Shown: positions 1 to 6,415, numbered from the stretch's first letter. The stretch is DNA of 6,812 nt from CAZFNQ01 sp964520375 (GCA_964520375.1 CAZFNQ010000027.1:1-6812); one strand, 5' to 3'. Numbers and translations are program-made. The notes: a model not told the origin generated them from the letters alone.

Positions 1-402
1 CGGACTACCGGCGACTGACCAAGCGCTCTGCTGCTCATATAAAATATCGTGCATCTCAAAATACTTAGATTGCAGGCCGGCGGCTTCAGCAGCCCGAGCG
101 CCAGCAAAGGCATTAGGGTGAATTTGGGTTAACGGGAAGTTACGAAACTGAAAAAATATATCATTTTTATATTTAGCGACTATGGTTTTAACTACAGGAT
201 AAAAAGCTTCACAGGCTGGACACTGGTAATCGCCGTACTCAATTAGGGTAACACCTTTTTTACCTTGGCCTTCAATGTGGTTGCTAGCCTGGGTGCTATT
301 AGCTTGCCCGCCCGGCGCGGAAGCGTTTTTGTTAGAAAACCAAAAAATGATCCCAAGACCGATAATAATTGCCGCCAGTACCGCGAAAAACCTCTTACTC
401 AT
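1..402 (-). CDS. DsbA-family thiol:disulfide oxidoreductase, membrane-anchored (partial, C-terminus beyond window)
   Basis: The minus strand from ATG at 402-400 stays open for 134 codons to the window edge. Residues 1-4 (MSKR) are basic, residues 5-22 form a hydrophobic signal anchor or signal peptide, and residues 23-50 are a Ser/Asn/Gln/Gly linker. A thioredoxin fold follows: a strand ending in IEYGDYQCPACEAFY places the redox motif C61-P-A-C64, and the later FRNFPLTQIHPNA and AFAGARAAEAAG stretches match DsbA/BdbD-like proteins (Thioredoxin_4 type). Such proteins oxidise cysteine pairs in exported proteins on the outer face of the membrane. The cis-proline loop and the C-terminal half of the fold lie outside the window. 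The start is firm: an in-frame TAA lies 21 nt upstream with no other start codon between, and AGAGG sits 9 nt before the ATG. It is transcribed divergently from the CBS-domain gene. The family call is secure, the exact substrate unknown. Confidence 0.9.
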   Translation of the reverse strand, partial: MSKRFFAVLAAIIIGLGIIFWFSNKNASAPGGQANSTQASNHIEGQGKKGVTLIEYGDYQCPACEAFYPVVKTIVAKYKNDIFFQFRNFPLTQIHPNAFAGARAAEAAGLQSKYFEMHDILYEQQSAWSVAGSP

Positions 403-430
403 GCACTGAAACCTCTCTAGTTAGTATCTC

Positions 431-436
431 TATAAT
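431..436 (+). promoter_or_regulatory. Candidate -10 box for the CBS-domain gene, overlapping the opposing promoter
   Basis: A perfect TATAAT stands on the plus strand, overlapping the minus-strand TATTAT. No good -35 lies 16-18 bp upstream. A second -10-like TAAAAT is at 465-470, also without a clear -35. If either is used, the CBS gene has a leader of roughly 80-120 nt. The 154-nt divergent spacer (403-556) shows no other recognisable structure, so which box works cannot be settled from sequence. Confidence 0.25.
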
Positions 437-460
437 AATGTAATTAGCTAAAAAATTCAC
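432..460 (-). promoter_or_regulatory. Candidate promoter of the DsbA-like gene
   Basis: On the minus strand a -35-like GTGAAT (460-455) is followed after 17 bp by TATTAT (437-432), five of six matches to the -10 consensus. The start codon is 29 nt beyond the -10, leaving a leader of about 22 nt that contains AGAGG. The -35 is weak (three of six), so this is a pattern match in AT-rich DNA. Confidence 0.35.
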
Positions 461-551
461 GTTGTAAAATAATAGACCAAGCTGTGTCAAAGATGTTAGG
501 GATTGAGACATTTGGGCAGTAAGTCTTAAGCAGATAAGAATGATAAGATAT

Positions 552-555
552 AAGG
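552..555 (+). promoter_or_regulatory. Shine-Dalgarno AAGG that favours the second ATG of the CBS gene
   Basis: AAGG ends only 1 nt before the ATG at 557, too close for ribosome binding, but 7 nt before the in-frame ATG at 563. Initiation at 563 (MLISAAV...) is therefore more likely than at 557. An in-frame TAA at 551-553 rules out any start further upstream. Confidence 0.55.
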
Positions 556-556
556 T

Positions 557-1592
557 ATGATTATGCTTATTTCAGCGGCGGTCCTAGCGTTTATAACACT
601 GCTGGCCGTATCTTTGCAAAAGGCTTACACTCACGTACCGCTTAAGGAGCTAAAACGCCGGGCTCAGCAGGGTGATGATTTTGCTGGCTCGTTATATAAA
701 GCTGCCGCTTATGGGGCCAGTGTCCAAGTCCTGTTATGGGGCATTATCGGTCTAAGTGCGGCTGGTTTTTTTGTGATCATTGTCCGTAGCGTACCAAGCT
801 GGTTAGCTTTAATCGCATCGTTATCACTGCTTTGGCTTGGTTTTGCTTGGCTGCCTAATACCCGAATGAGCTTTTTTAGTAGAACTGCCACCCGATTTTT
901 AACCTCACCTCTGACCTGGTTGCTGGGTAAGCTGTACCCAATGCTAAACCGGGTTGCTGACAGGGCTAGTAAGCATGCCGTTACTAAATCTCACACTGGT
1001 CTGTATCAAAAAGAAGACCTGCTTAGTCTGCTTAAAGCTCAAAAATCTCAATCAGATAGCCGTTTTAGCGCTGATGAACTGCGCATTGTTAGTGGCAGTC
1101 TAACTTTTGGTGATAAATTAGTGCGCGATGTTATGACACCTCGACGGATTTTTAAAGCCGTTGCCACAACAGACTCACTGGGTCCGCATTTAATGGATGA
1201 ACTACATGCCAGCGGCCATTCACGTTTCCCGGTTTATCAGGAAAAGCCAGATAATATTGTCGGCATGCTCTACGTCCGTGATCTTATGGCTGCTGGCAAT
1301 GGCGGCCAAGTCCGTGATCTTATGAAAAAGGAAGTTTATTATGTCCACGAAGAACAATCCCTGCGCCAAGTCCTAAGTGCATTTTTAAAGACTAAGCACC
1401 ATTTGTTTATTGTCGTTAATGCTTTTGAGGAAATTGTTGGCATTGTTACCATTGAAGACATCTTGGAACAAATATTAGGCAAACCGATAGTTGATGAGTT
1501 TGATAAGTATGATGACATGCGCGCCGTAGCGGCGTTAGGAGCCAAATCCGAGCACACAAATGAAGTCCCGGAAGAAGTTTCTCCAGATAAAG
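557..1592 (+). CDS. CNNM/CorC-like membrane protein with CBS-domain pair (partial, 3' end in assembly gap)
   Basis: 345 codons are visible before the gap. Residues 1-18, about 54-77 and about 81-98 are hydrophobic, giving three membrane segments as in the DUF21 domain of CNNM/CorC (HlyC/CorC) proteins. A tandem CBS pair occupies about residues 190-310, with the family hallmarks DVMTPR (191-196), SGHSRFPVY (from 219) and VTIEDILEQILG (from 297). CBS pairs bind adenine nucleotides and regulate the membrane part; relatives are linked to Mg2+ handling. The membrane domain is divergent: the usual GExxPK signature at the end of the third segment reads FAWLPN here, without the acidic residue, so ion transport should not be assumed. 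After the CBS pair comes an acidic, Ser/Glu-rich tail (about 316-345), and no CorC_HlyC C-terminal domain is visible before the gap. The real stop is unknown. Translation beyond the gap in this frame is an out-of-frame shadow of the aspartyl-tRNA synthetase. The start is probably the second ATG at 563. Confidence 0.85.
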
Positions 1593-1692
1593 NNNNNNNN
1601 NNNNNNNNNNNNNNNNNNNNNNNNNNNNNNNNNNNNNNNNNNNNNNNNNNNNNNNNNNNNNNNNNNNNNNNNNNNNNNNNNNNNNNNNNNNN
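1593..1692. other. Assembly gap (100 N)
   Basis: Exactly 100 N, a common placeholder for a scaffold gap of unknown length. It removes the end of the CBS-domain gene, the intergenic region and the start of the aspartyl-tRNA synthetase gene. Archaeal-type AspRS carries about 100 residues before the point where sequence resumes, so the true gap is probably 300 nt or more. Confidence 0.97.
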
Positions 1693-2706
1693 ATCGAGAT
1701 TGATAAGCCACTTGATCACAAGCCTGAGAACTTGGATACGCTTTTGGAAAATCGAGTGGTTGGCCTGCGCAACTTGCAAGAACAAGCTATTTTTAGAGTT
1801 TACGCTCATGCCAAAGAAGCTATCCGTCAATATTTCCGTGCCAATGATTTTGTAGAAATTAATACTCCTAAATTATTGCCTGGTGCAACTGAGGGTGGAG
1901 CGGAGGTATTCAAGCTTGATTACTTTGGTAAAGAAGCAACTTTGGCACAGAGCGCCCAATTTTATAAACAAATTATGGTGGGCGTGTTTGAGAGGGTGTT
2001 TGAGATTAATCCCACTTACCGAGCTGAACTTAGCGCCACTACGCGTCATATGACCGAATTTATTCACTTGGATGTGGAGGTAGGCTTTGTGGACTTTGAA
2101 CAGCTTATGGATATCGCTGGCAACATGTTAATCAAAGTTGTAAATGATGTCTGGAAAAATAGCCAGGCAGAACTTAAGCTGTGGAGTGCTACTAAACCAA
2201 TTTTACCTAAAAAGATTCCGTCAATGTCTATGGAGGAAATCCATGCCAAATATAGTAGAGCTACCGGTGAAAATAGCGTTGGTGAGCGAGACCTTAGGCC
2301 AGATGAAGAGCGTTGGGTTTGTGAATATGCAAAGCAGAATTTAGATAGTGAAGCAGTGTTCGTAACGGATTGGCCGGCAGAGGATGCTAAGTTTTATCAC
2401 AAAGTTAATGAAAAACATCCAAAGTATGCTGAGCGTTTCGACTTATTATTCCGCGGCATAGAAATTATGACCGGCAGTATGCGTGAACATCGATACAACA
2501 AGCTACTTAAGCAGCTTAGGGAAAAGGCCAAAGGCGATCCAAAGCATCCTGGCTTTAAGTATTATTTACAAGCCTTTCAATATGGTATGCCTCCGCACGG
2601 CGGTTTTGCTATGGGTCTGGAGCGTCTCACCGAAAAACTAATCGGCCTAAACAATGTCAAAGAAGCAACGCTATTCCCAAGAGATATAAATCGCTTAGCC
2701 CCCTAA
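1693..2706 (+). CDS. aspS: Archaeal-type aspartyl-tRNA synthetase, catalytic domain (partial, 5' end in gap)
   Basis: Class II synthetase that charges tRNA with aspartate in the cytoplasm. The frame is open from the first base after the gap (IEIDKPLDHKPENLDTLLEN), which matches the hinge between the OB-fold and the catalytic domain of archaeal AspRS, so the TTG at 1732 is not the true start. 337 residues remain of a family length near 430-440. Motif 1 lies around INTPKLLPGATEGG, followed by LAQSAQFYKQ in the aspartate/ATP site. Motif 2 is YRAE plus TTRHMTEF, and motif 3 is GGFAMGLERL with the terminal LFPRDINRLAP. The FPRD ending and YKQ segment favour AspRS over the related AsnRS. The missing N-terminal domain carries the residues that separate tRNA-Asp-specific from non-discriminating enzymes, so specificity is undecided; bacteria with this type often use it with GatCAB. 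No convincing hairpin/U-run terminator follows the TAA. Confidence 0.92.
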   Translation: MEIDKPLDHKPENLDTLLENRVVGLRNLQEQAIFRVYAHAKEAIRQYFRANDFVEINTPKLLPGATEGGAEVFKLDYFGKEATLAQSAQFYKQIMVGVFERVFEINPTYRAELSATTRHMTEFIHLDVEVGFVDFEQLMDIAGNMLIKVVNDVWKNSQAELKLWSATKPILPKKIPSMSMEEIHAKYSRATGENSVGERDLRPDEERWVCEYAKQNLDSEAVFVTDWPAEDAKFYHKVNEKHPKYAERFDLLFRGIEIMTGSMREHRYNKLLKQLREKAKGDPKHPGFKYYLQAFQYGMPPHGGFAMGLERLTEKLIGLNNVKEATLFPRDINRLAP

Positions 2707-2734
2707 TTCCAGCTCAACATTTTATTAATATGTT

Positions 2735-2763
2735 TTTAGTTTTTTGGCTAATGCTTATATACT
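2735..2763 (+). promoter_or_regulatory. Promoter of the 588-residue surface protein gene
   Basis: TTTAGT (2735-2740), 17 bp, then TATACT (2758-2763) followed by TA. The predicted transcript begins near 2770, immediately before AAGGAAG (2771-2777), which lies 12 nt upstream of the ATG. The same layout recurs before the genes at 4625 and 6416, which raises confidence above that of a single match. Confidence 0.5.
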
Positions 2764-2768
2764 TAGCC
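2746..2768. repeat. Inverted repeat flanking the -10 box (operator candidate)
   Basis: GGCTAA (2746-2751) and TTAGCC (2763-2768) are perfect inverted arms separated by 11 bp that hold most of the -10 box. Further T-A pairs extend outward with one mismatch (2742-2744 with 2770-2772). No T-run follows on either strand, so it does not look like an intrinsic terminator; an operator is possible but unproven. Confidence 0.35.
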
Positions 2769-2789
2769 TAAAGGAAGCTTTAAAAAGCA

Positions 2790-4556
2790 ATGGATGAAAC
2801 TAATCCTGATACATCAAAATCAGAAGTAGAATCAGTTGAACCCCAGGAATCTCAACCTGTCTCAGCTGCTCCAGAATCTGCCAAACCAACGTCCTCTGGC
2901 GGCAAATTTGCCAAGCTCTGGCGTAAATACCTGGCTAAAAAGAAACTGACCTTCCCGCTAACAGCTATTTTTGTAATTCTTGTAATCTTAGCAGTACCGT
3001 TTAGCCGTTATCAGGTACTGGGCCTGTTCATTAAGCGTCAATTTAGTATTGAAGTTCATGATGCTAAGACTAACGAACCGGTTAGTAATGCGGATGTCAG
3101 TCTGCACGGCCAAAACACTAAGACCGATAATGCTGGCAAAGCCATGGTTACTGTCAAGCTTGGCAATGCCCAACTAAGCGTTAAAAAAAGTTATTATAGC
3201 GATTACAGCCAAAAGGTATTAGTACCACTTAGCAAAAACAACGAACCTTTCCAAGTAAAGCTTCAAGCTACCGGTCGACAAGTCCCTATTACTGTTACTA
3301 ATAAAATAACTGGCCAGCCAGTAAATAATGCCACCATAAAAGCTAGCGGTACAGAGGCCAAGACAGGGCAAGATGGCACAGTAACAATGGTCTTGCCGAT
3401 TGATCAAGATACCATAAAAGCAACAATATCTGTTAACGGATATAATGACACCCCAATTACGGTAAAAATAACTGATCAAAAGGATAAAGCCAACAGTTTT
3501 AATATAGTACCGTCCGGCAGGGTCTACTTCCTATCCAAAGCAAGTGGGAAAATCGATGTCGTTAAAACTAACCTGGATGGTAGTGATCGCAAAACTGTAT
3601 TGGCTGGAACAGGCAAGGAAGATGATACGGGAACCGTTTTGTTAGCATCGCGCGATTGGAAATATTTAGCTTTGCAGGCTCGCCGCGATAGCAAGCTGCC
3701 CAAGCTATATCTTATCGATACTTCGACAGATAAACTTACGACAATTGACGAAGGTGACGCTAACTTTAACCTTACTGGCTGGCTGGATCATTATTTTGTC
3801 TACACTGTAACTCGTAACGGCAAGCAACTTTGGCAATCAAAACAAGCTGCTCTGAAAAGCTTTAATGCTGATAGCAAAGTGTTGACGACCTTAGATGAAA
3901 CCATTGCCGAAGGACATAATGAATTTGATTACGCCACAGAAACAATCGACAGTGTATTTGCACTCTCAACCAAGATAATATATGTCAAAAACTGGACCAG
4001 TGATTGTGACTCAGGGCGTATTAACAATAAGCAAGCCCAGATAATTTCTGTTCAACCAGGAAGCACTACTAAAACAGTTCTGCTTAAAAAAGGCGCTGCC
4101 TCACCTTCATGCAGCATTAATTTCAATGGCATTTCGTATGAGCCAGAAGGTATTTACTACCAGTTTGATTACGGCACTAAATTCTATAAATACGAAAACG
4201 GTGCAATTACTGTGACAAAAGATGTCAACGCCGACAATTTTTATAACAAAGTCTACAACACCTACTTAGTATCGCCTTCATCTAAGCAAACTTTTTGGTA
4301 TGAAGAGCGCGATGGTAAGAATACCCTGTTTGTCGGTGATAGTTTGGGTAAGAACGGTAAAGTGATCGGTAGCCTAACCGAATTTGTTACCTATGGCTGG
4401 TTTACAGATAACTACTTACTGGTTTCCCGGAAGAATAGCGAACTTTACATTTTGGCCAACGGTCCGATAAAGGACAAAAAGCCACTTAAAATTAGTGACT
4501 ATCATAAGCCAGCCTTTGACTTTAGGGGTTACGGCGGCGGTTACGGCGGAATCTAA
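2790..4556 (+). CDS. Single-pass extracytoplasmic protein with two Ig-like repeats and a probable beta-propeller; function unknown
   Basis: 588 residues. Residues 1-45 are an acidic Ser/Pro/Glu-rich cytoplasmic tail. A basic patch (R46, K47, K50-K52) precedes one membrane helix (about 53-71), which by the positive-inside rule places residues 72-588 outside. Residues 85-158 and 165-228 are two carboxypeptidase-regulatory-like/Ig-like repeats, each with a (D/N)-K-T/I-T-(N/G)-(E/Q)-PV-(S/N)-N-A opening and a (D/Q)-(N/D)-G turn. From 242 to about 570 there are repeated strand-turn patterns (GRVYFLS, LDGSDRKTVL, PKLYLIDTSTDKLTTID, YFVYTVTRNGKQLWQ, ELYILANG) like TolB/WD-type propellers, with no catalytic motif that I recognise. 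The only cysteines are C406 and C441, a possible disulfide. The protein ends in GYGGGYGGI. The start is supported by an in-frame TAA at 2781-2783 and AAGGAAG 12 nt upstream. It is followed 68 nt later by an ABC exporter operon with its own promoter. Roles in surface binding or host contact are speculation. Confidence 0.85.
   Translation: MDETNPDTSKSEVESVEPQESQPVSAAPESAKPTSSGGKFAKLWRKYLAKKKLTFPLTAIFVILVILAVPFSRYQVLGLFIKRQFSIEVHDAKTNEPVSNADVSLHGQNTKTDNAGKAMVTVKLGNAQLSVKKSYYSDYSQKVLVPLSKNNEPFQVKLQATGRQVPITVTNKITGQPVNNATIKASGTEAKTGQDGTVTMVLPIDQDTIKATISVNGYNDTPITVKITDQKDKANSFNIVPSGRVYFLSKASGKIDVVKTNLDGSDRKTVLAGTGKEDDTGTVLLASRDWKYLALQARRDSKLPKLYLIDTSTDKLTTIDEGDANFNLTGWLDHYFVYTVTRNGKQLWQSKQAALKSFNADSKVLTTLDETIAEGHNEFDYATETIDSVFALSTKIIYVKNWTSDCDSGRINNKQAQIISVQPGSTTKTVLLKKGAASPSCSINFNGISYEPEGIYYQFDYGTKFYKYENGAITVTKDVNADNFYNKVYNTYLVSPSSKQTFWYEERDGKNTLFVGDSLGKNGKVIGSLTEFVTYGWFTDNYLLVSRKNSELYILANGPIKDKKPLKISDYHKPAFDFRGYGGGYGGI
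4527..4550 (+). repeat. Two tandem 12-bp units encoding the GYGG-GYGG tail
   Basis: GGTTACGGCGGC is followed directly by GGTTACGGCGGA, differing at the last base only. In frame they encode residues 580-587 of the surface protein, just before the final Ile and stop codon. The short unit could have arisen by slippage. Confidence 0.8.
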
Positions 4557-4563
4557 GTAACAC

Positions 4564-4592
4564 TTTACATGTTAAGCATCATGGGCTAAACT
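4564..4592 (+). promoter_or_regulatory. Promoter of the DrrA/DrrB-like exporter operon
   Basis: TTTACA (4564-4569, five of six to consensus), 17 bp, then TAAACT (4587-4592). The predicted start near 4599 gives a leader of about 26 nt containing GGAG (4611-4614), 10 nt before the ATG. An imperfect 14-bp palindrome, CTTTACATGTTAAG (4563-4576, one central-arm mismatch pair), overlaps the -35 and could be an operator. Confidence 0.5.
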
Positions 4593-4624
4593 TGATTCTG
4601 AATGATGAGCGGAGTCACTTATAA

Positions 4625-5593
4625 ATGCCAAAACGCATAGATAATCCAGATCAGTACGCCATTACCGCCAAGGGAGTAAACAAACACTTTGGCAACGTCC
4701 AGGCTTTAATTAACGTTGATCTTAAGGCCACCAGGGGCAAAGTTACAGGACTATTAGGTCCCAACGGTGCCGGTAAAAGTACCCTTATAAGGGTAATGAC
4801 TACCTTACTTGAGCCCAATAGTGGCCAAGTTACTGTTGATGGTGTCAATGTCTTAAAAAACTCAGCTGAGGCCCGCAAACACCTAGGACTGGCTGGGCAA
4901 TTTGCGGCTGTAGATGATTTTTTAACTGGCCGTGAAACTCTGGAAATGGTAGCCCGCCTGTATCACATGCCTCGGGCCAAAACCAAAGCCAGAGCCAATG
5001 ATCTTCTGGACAAACTAGGTCTAACTGATGCAGCTGATCGCCAAGTAAAAACTTACTCTGGCGGCATGCGCCGTCGCCTTGACTTAGGTGCCAGTCTAGT
5101 AGCTACGCCCAAAGTACTATTTTTAGATGAACCGACTACTGGATTAGACCCTCGCACCCGTCTGCAACTATGGGATATAATCCGGGAATTAGTCAAACAA
5201 GGCGTTACAATTTTATTAACTACTCAGTATCTAGAAGAAGCCGACGCCTTAGCTGATTACATGTACATAATTGACCAAGGCAAAATGATAGCTGAAGGCA
5301 CAGCCGAACAGCTTAAACGCAGCCTAGGTCTGGATGTCATTGAACTGAAAGTCGCCGATGCACAGATTAAGCGGGCCCAAGCCATTTTAGCTAGCGACTT
5401 AAAGCGGGAGGTGGAAGTAGATGAAGCCACTCGCCGCCTGCGACTGCGTACTAATAATGGTAGTGATGATTTGCTAGCTGCTGCCTCAGCCCTAAAAAAA
5501 GCCAAAATTAAGGCTGAAGAGCTGAGCGTTCACCGACCTAGCTTAGATGACGTCTTTCTAGCTATTACAGGTAAGAAACAGGAAGAGCTATGA
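4625..5593 (+). CDS. DrrA-type ABC-2 exporter ATP-binding protein
   Basis: 322 residues, the usual length for DrrA-like ATPases of ABC-2 exporters, a family named for daunorubicin/doxorubicin resistance. It hydrolyses ATP at the cytoplasmic face to drive the permease encoded next. Visible motifs: Walker A GPNGAGKST (45-53), Q-loop Q92 in GQFAAVDDFLTGRE, signature SGGMRRRLDLG (145-155), Walker B VLFLDEP (164-170) and D-loop GLDP (173-176). The switch position reads TTQYLEEAD with Q201 in place of the usual His; this is typical of the DrrA subgroup and not a defect. The C-terminal extension ends in PSLDDVFLAITG, also a subgroup mark. An in-frame TAA at 4622-4624 fixes the start. The TGA stop overlaps the next ATG by 4 bp, so the two proteins are translationally coupled. 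Substrate cannot be read from sequence: many family members are not drug pumps and may move lipids, peptides or polysaccharide. Confidence 0.93.
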   Translation: MPKRIDNPDQYAITAKGVNKHFGNVQALINVDLKATRGKVTGLLGPNGAGKSTLIRVMTTLLEPNSGQVTVDGVNVLKNSAEARKHLGLAGQFAAVDDFLTGRETLEMVARLYHMPRAKTKARANDLLDKLGLTDAADRQVKTYSGGMRRRLDLGASLVATPKVLFLDEPTTGLDPRTRLQLWDIIRELVKQGVTILLTTQYLEEADALADYMYIIDQGKMIAEGTAEQLKRSLGLDVIELKVADAQIKRAQAILASDLKREVEVDEATRRLRLRTNNGSDDLLAAASALKKAKIKAEELSVHRPSLDDVFLAITGKKQEEL

Positions 5594-6366
5594 ACTACCT
5601 ATATGATGTAAGCGATACTTTCCAAATTGTTAAACGTAACGTCAAGCGTAACTTCCGAATTCCTCAACTGCTGGTATTTAGCAGCATACAACCGATTATA
5701 TTCTTGTTGCTGTTTAATTTCGTTTTTGGCGGTGCCGTTAAAACCGGTACTATTGGAACCAAGTATATAAACTTTTTGTTACCAGGCATCCTAGCCCAAA
5801 CTGCCCTATTTGGTGCTATTCAAACCGGTGTTGGTTTAGCGGAGGATTTAAACAAGGGTGTTATTGACCGCTTGCGCAGCTTGCCGATTGCCCGCTATGC
5901 CGTTCTAGCTGGACGGACTTTTGCTGACACCATACGTAATATTTTTGTAATCACGCTAATGTCGCTAGTTGGCGGCCTTTTGGGCTTTCGGTTTCACCAG
6001 GGTTTTGGTAAGTTCCTACTGGCCATAGGCCTGGTGCTGCTATTTGCTTATTCTTTTAGCTGGATTAGCGGTAACGTGGGATTACTACTCAGAGATTCTG
6101 AAACTGTGCAGGTGGCAGGCTTTTTGTGGGTCTTCCCACTGGTGTTTGCCAGCTCAGTGTTCGTGCCGGTAGATACTATGCCATACTGGCTGCAAATATT
6201 TGCACGTAACCAGCCAGTCACTCAAGTGGTAAATGCCGTGCGTTATCTTACCCAGGGCAATGTTATTAATGGGTCCGAGTATGTATGGCATACCTTAATG
6301 TGGACACTCGGCATTATCCTCATATTTGCACCATTGGCGGTTTGGAAATACCGTCGCACTGTTTAG
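5590..6366 (+). CDS. DrrB-type ABC-2 exporter permease
   Basis: 258 residues, close to the normal size for an ABC-2 membrane protein. Hydrophobic segments at about 27-48, 62-82, 117-136, 141-165, 173-193 and 233-251 give the expected six helices. The DrrB-type stretch PGILAQTALFGAIQTG continues into GVGLAEDLNKGVIDRLRSLP (80-99), the cytoplasmic loop that contacts the ATPase in this family, followed by LAGRTFADTIRN. The FVPVDTMPYWLQIFARNQPV stretch (191-210) is the usual outer loop before the last helix. Its ATG overlaps the TGA of the ATPase gene (ATGA), and GGAAGAG just upstream inside the ATPase gene serves as ribosome binding site. It should pair with the upstream ATPase as a 2+2 exporter in the cytoplasmic membrane. 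It ends with TAG and a short basic tail (KYRRTV). Substrate unknown. Confidence 0.93.
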   Translation: MNYLYDVSDTFQIVKRNVKRNFRIPQLLVFSSIQPIIFLLLFNFVFGGAVKTGTIGTKYINFLLPGILAQTALFGAIQTGVGLAEDLNKGVIDRLRSLPIARYAVLAGRTFADTIRNIFVITLMSLVGGLLGFRFHQGFGKFLLAIGLVLLFAYSFSWISGNVGLLLRDSETVQVAGFLWVFPLVFASSVFVPVDTMPYWLQIFARNQPVTQVVNAVRYLTQGNVINGSEYVWHTLMWTLGIILIFAPLAVWKYRRTV

Positions 6367-6377
6367 AAAGCTAAATT

Positions 6378-6406
6378 ATTAGTAAATGCCAAGCTTGGCT
6401 TATACT
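6378..6406 (+). promoter_or_regulatory. Promoter of the 108-residue protein gene, predicted to give a near-leaderless mRNA
   Basis: ATTAGT (6378-6383), 17 bp, then TATACT (6401-6406) followed by TA, nearly the same as the element at 2735-2763. Transcription should begin around 6412-6414, only 2-4 nt before the ATG at 6416. Confidence 0.5.
6388..6399. repeat. Perfect 12-bp palindrome in the promoter spacer
   Basis: GCCAAGCTTGGC is a perfect palindrome ending 1 bp before the -10 box of the 108-residue protein gene and 21 bp after the permease stop codon. It could be an operator. It could also act as a weak 4-bp hairpin ending the exporter transcript, but the sequence after it (TTATACTTAAAG) is not a proper T-run. 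Confidence 0.45.
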
Positions 6407-6415
6407 TAAAGTTAC

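Noticed and set aside
1732..1734. TTG as the start of AspRS
   Set aside because: The frame is open upstream to the gap and those 13 codons match the family; the true start lies in the gap.
1339..1830. Minus-strand open frame spanning the N gap
   Set aside because: It is antisense to the CBS and AspRS genes, exists only because N codons are not stops, and shows no protein-like motif.
2707..2789. Intrinsic terminator after AspRS
   Set aside because: The only inverted repeat (2746-2768) lacks a following T-run and overlaps a good promoter.
4577..4607. CATCAT and ATGATG inverted repeat upstream of the ATPase gene
   Set aside because: Arms are simple trinucleotide repeats 19 nt apart, with no T-run and little significance expected.
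5591..5593. Possible recoding of TGA, as in Gracilibacteria or Absconditabacteria
   Set aside because: TGA ends the ATPase exactly at the family C-terminus and overlaps the permease start; the other genes have no in-frame TGA, so the standard code fits.
4821..5593. Glutamine at the H-switch of the ABC ATPase as a broken active site
   Set aside because: TTQYLEEAD is the normal form in the DrrA subgroup and all other nucleotide-binding motifs are intact.
6388..6412. Intrinsic terminator after the exporter operon
   Set aside because: The palindrome forms only a 4-bp stem with a 4-nt loop and is followed by a mixed sequence holding the -10 box.
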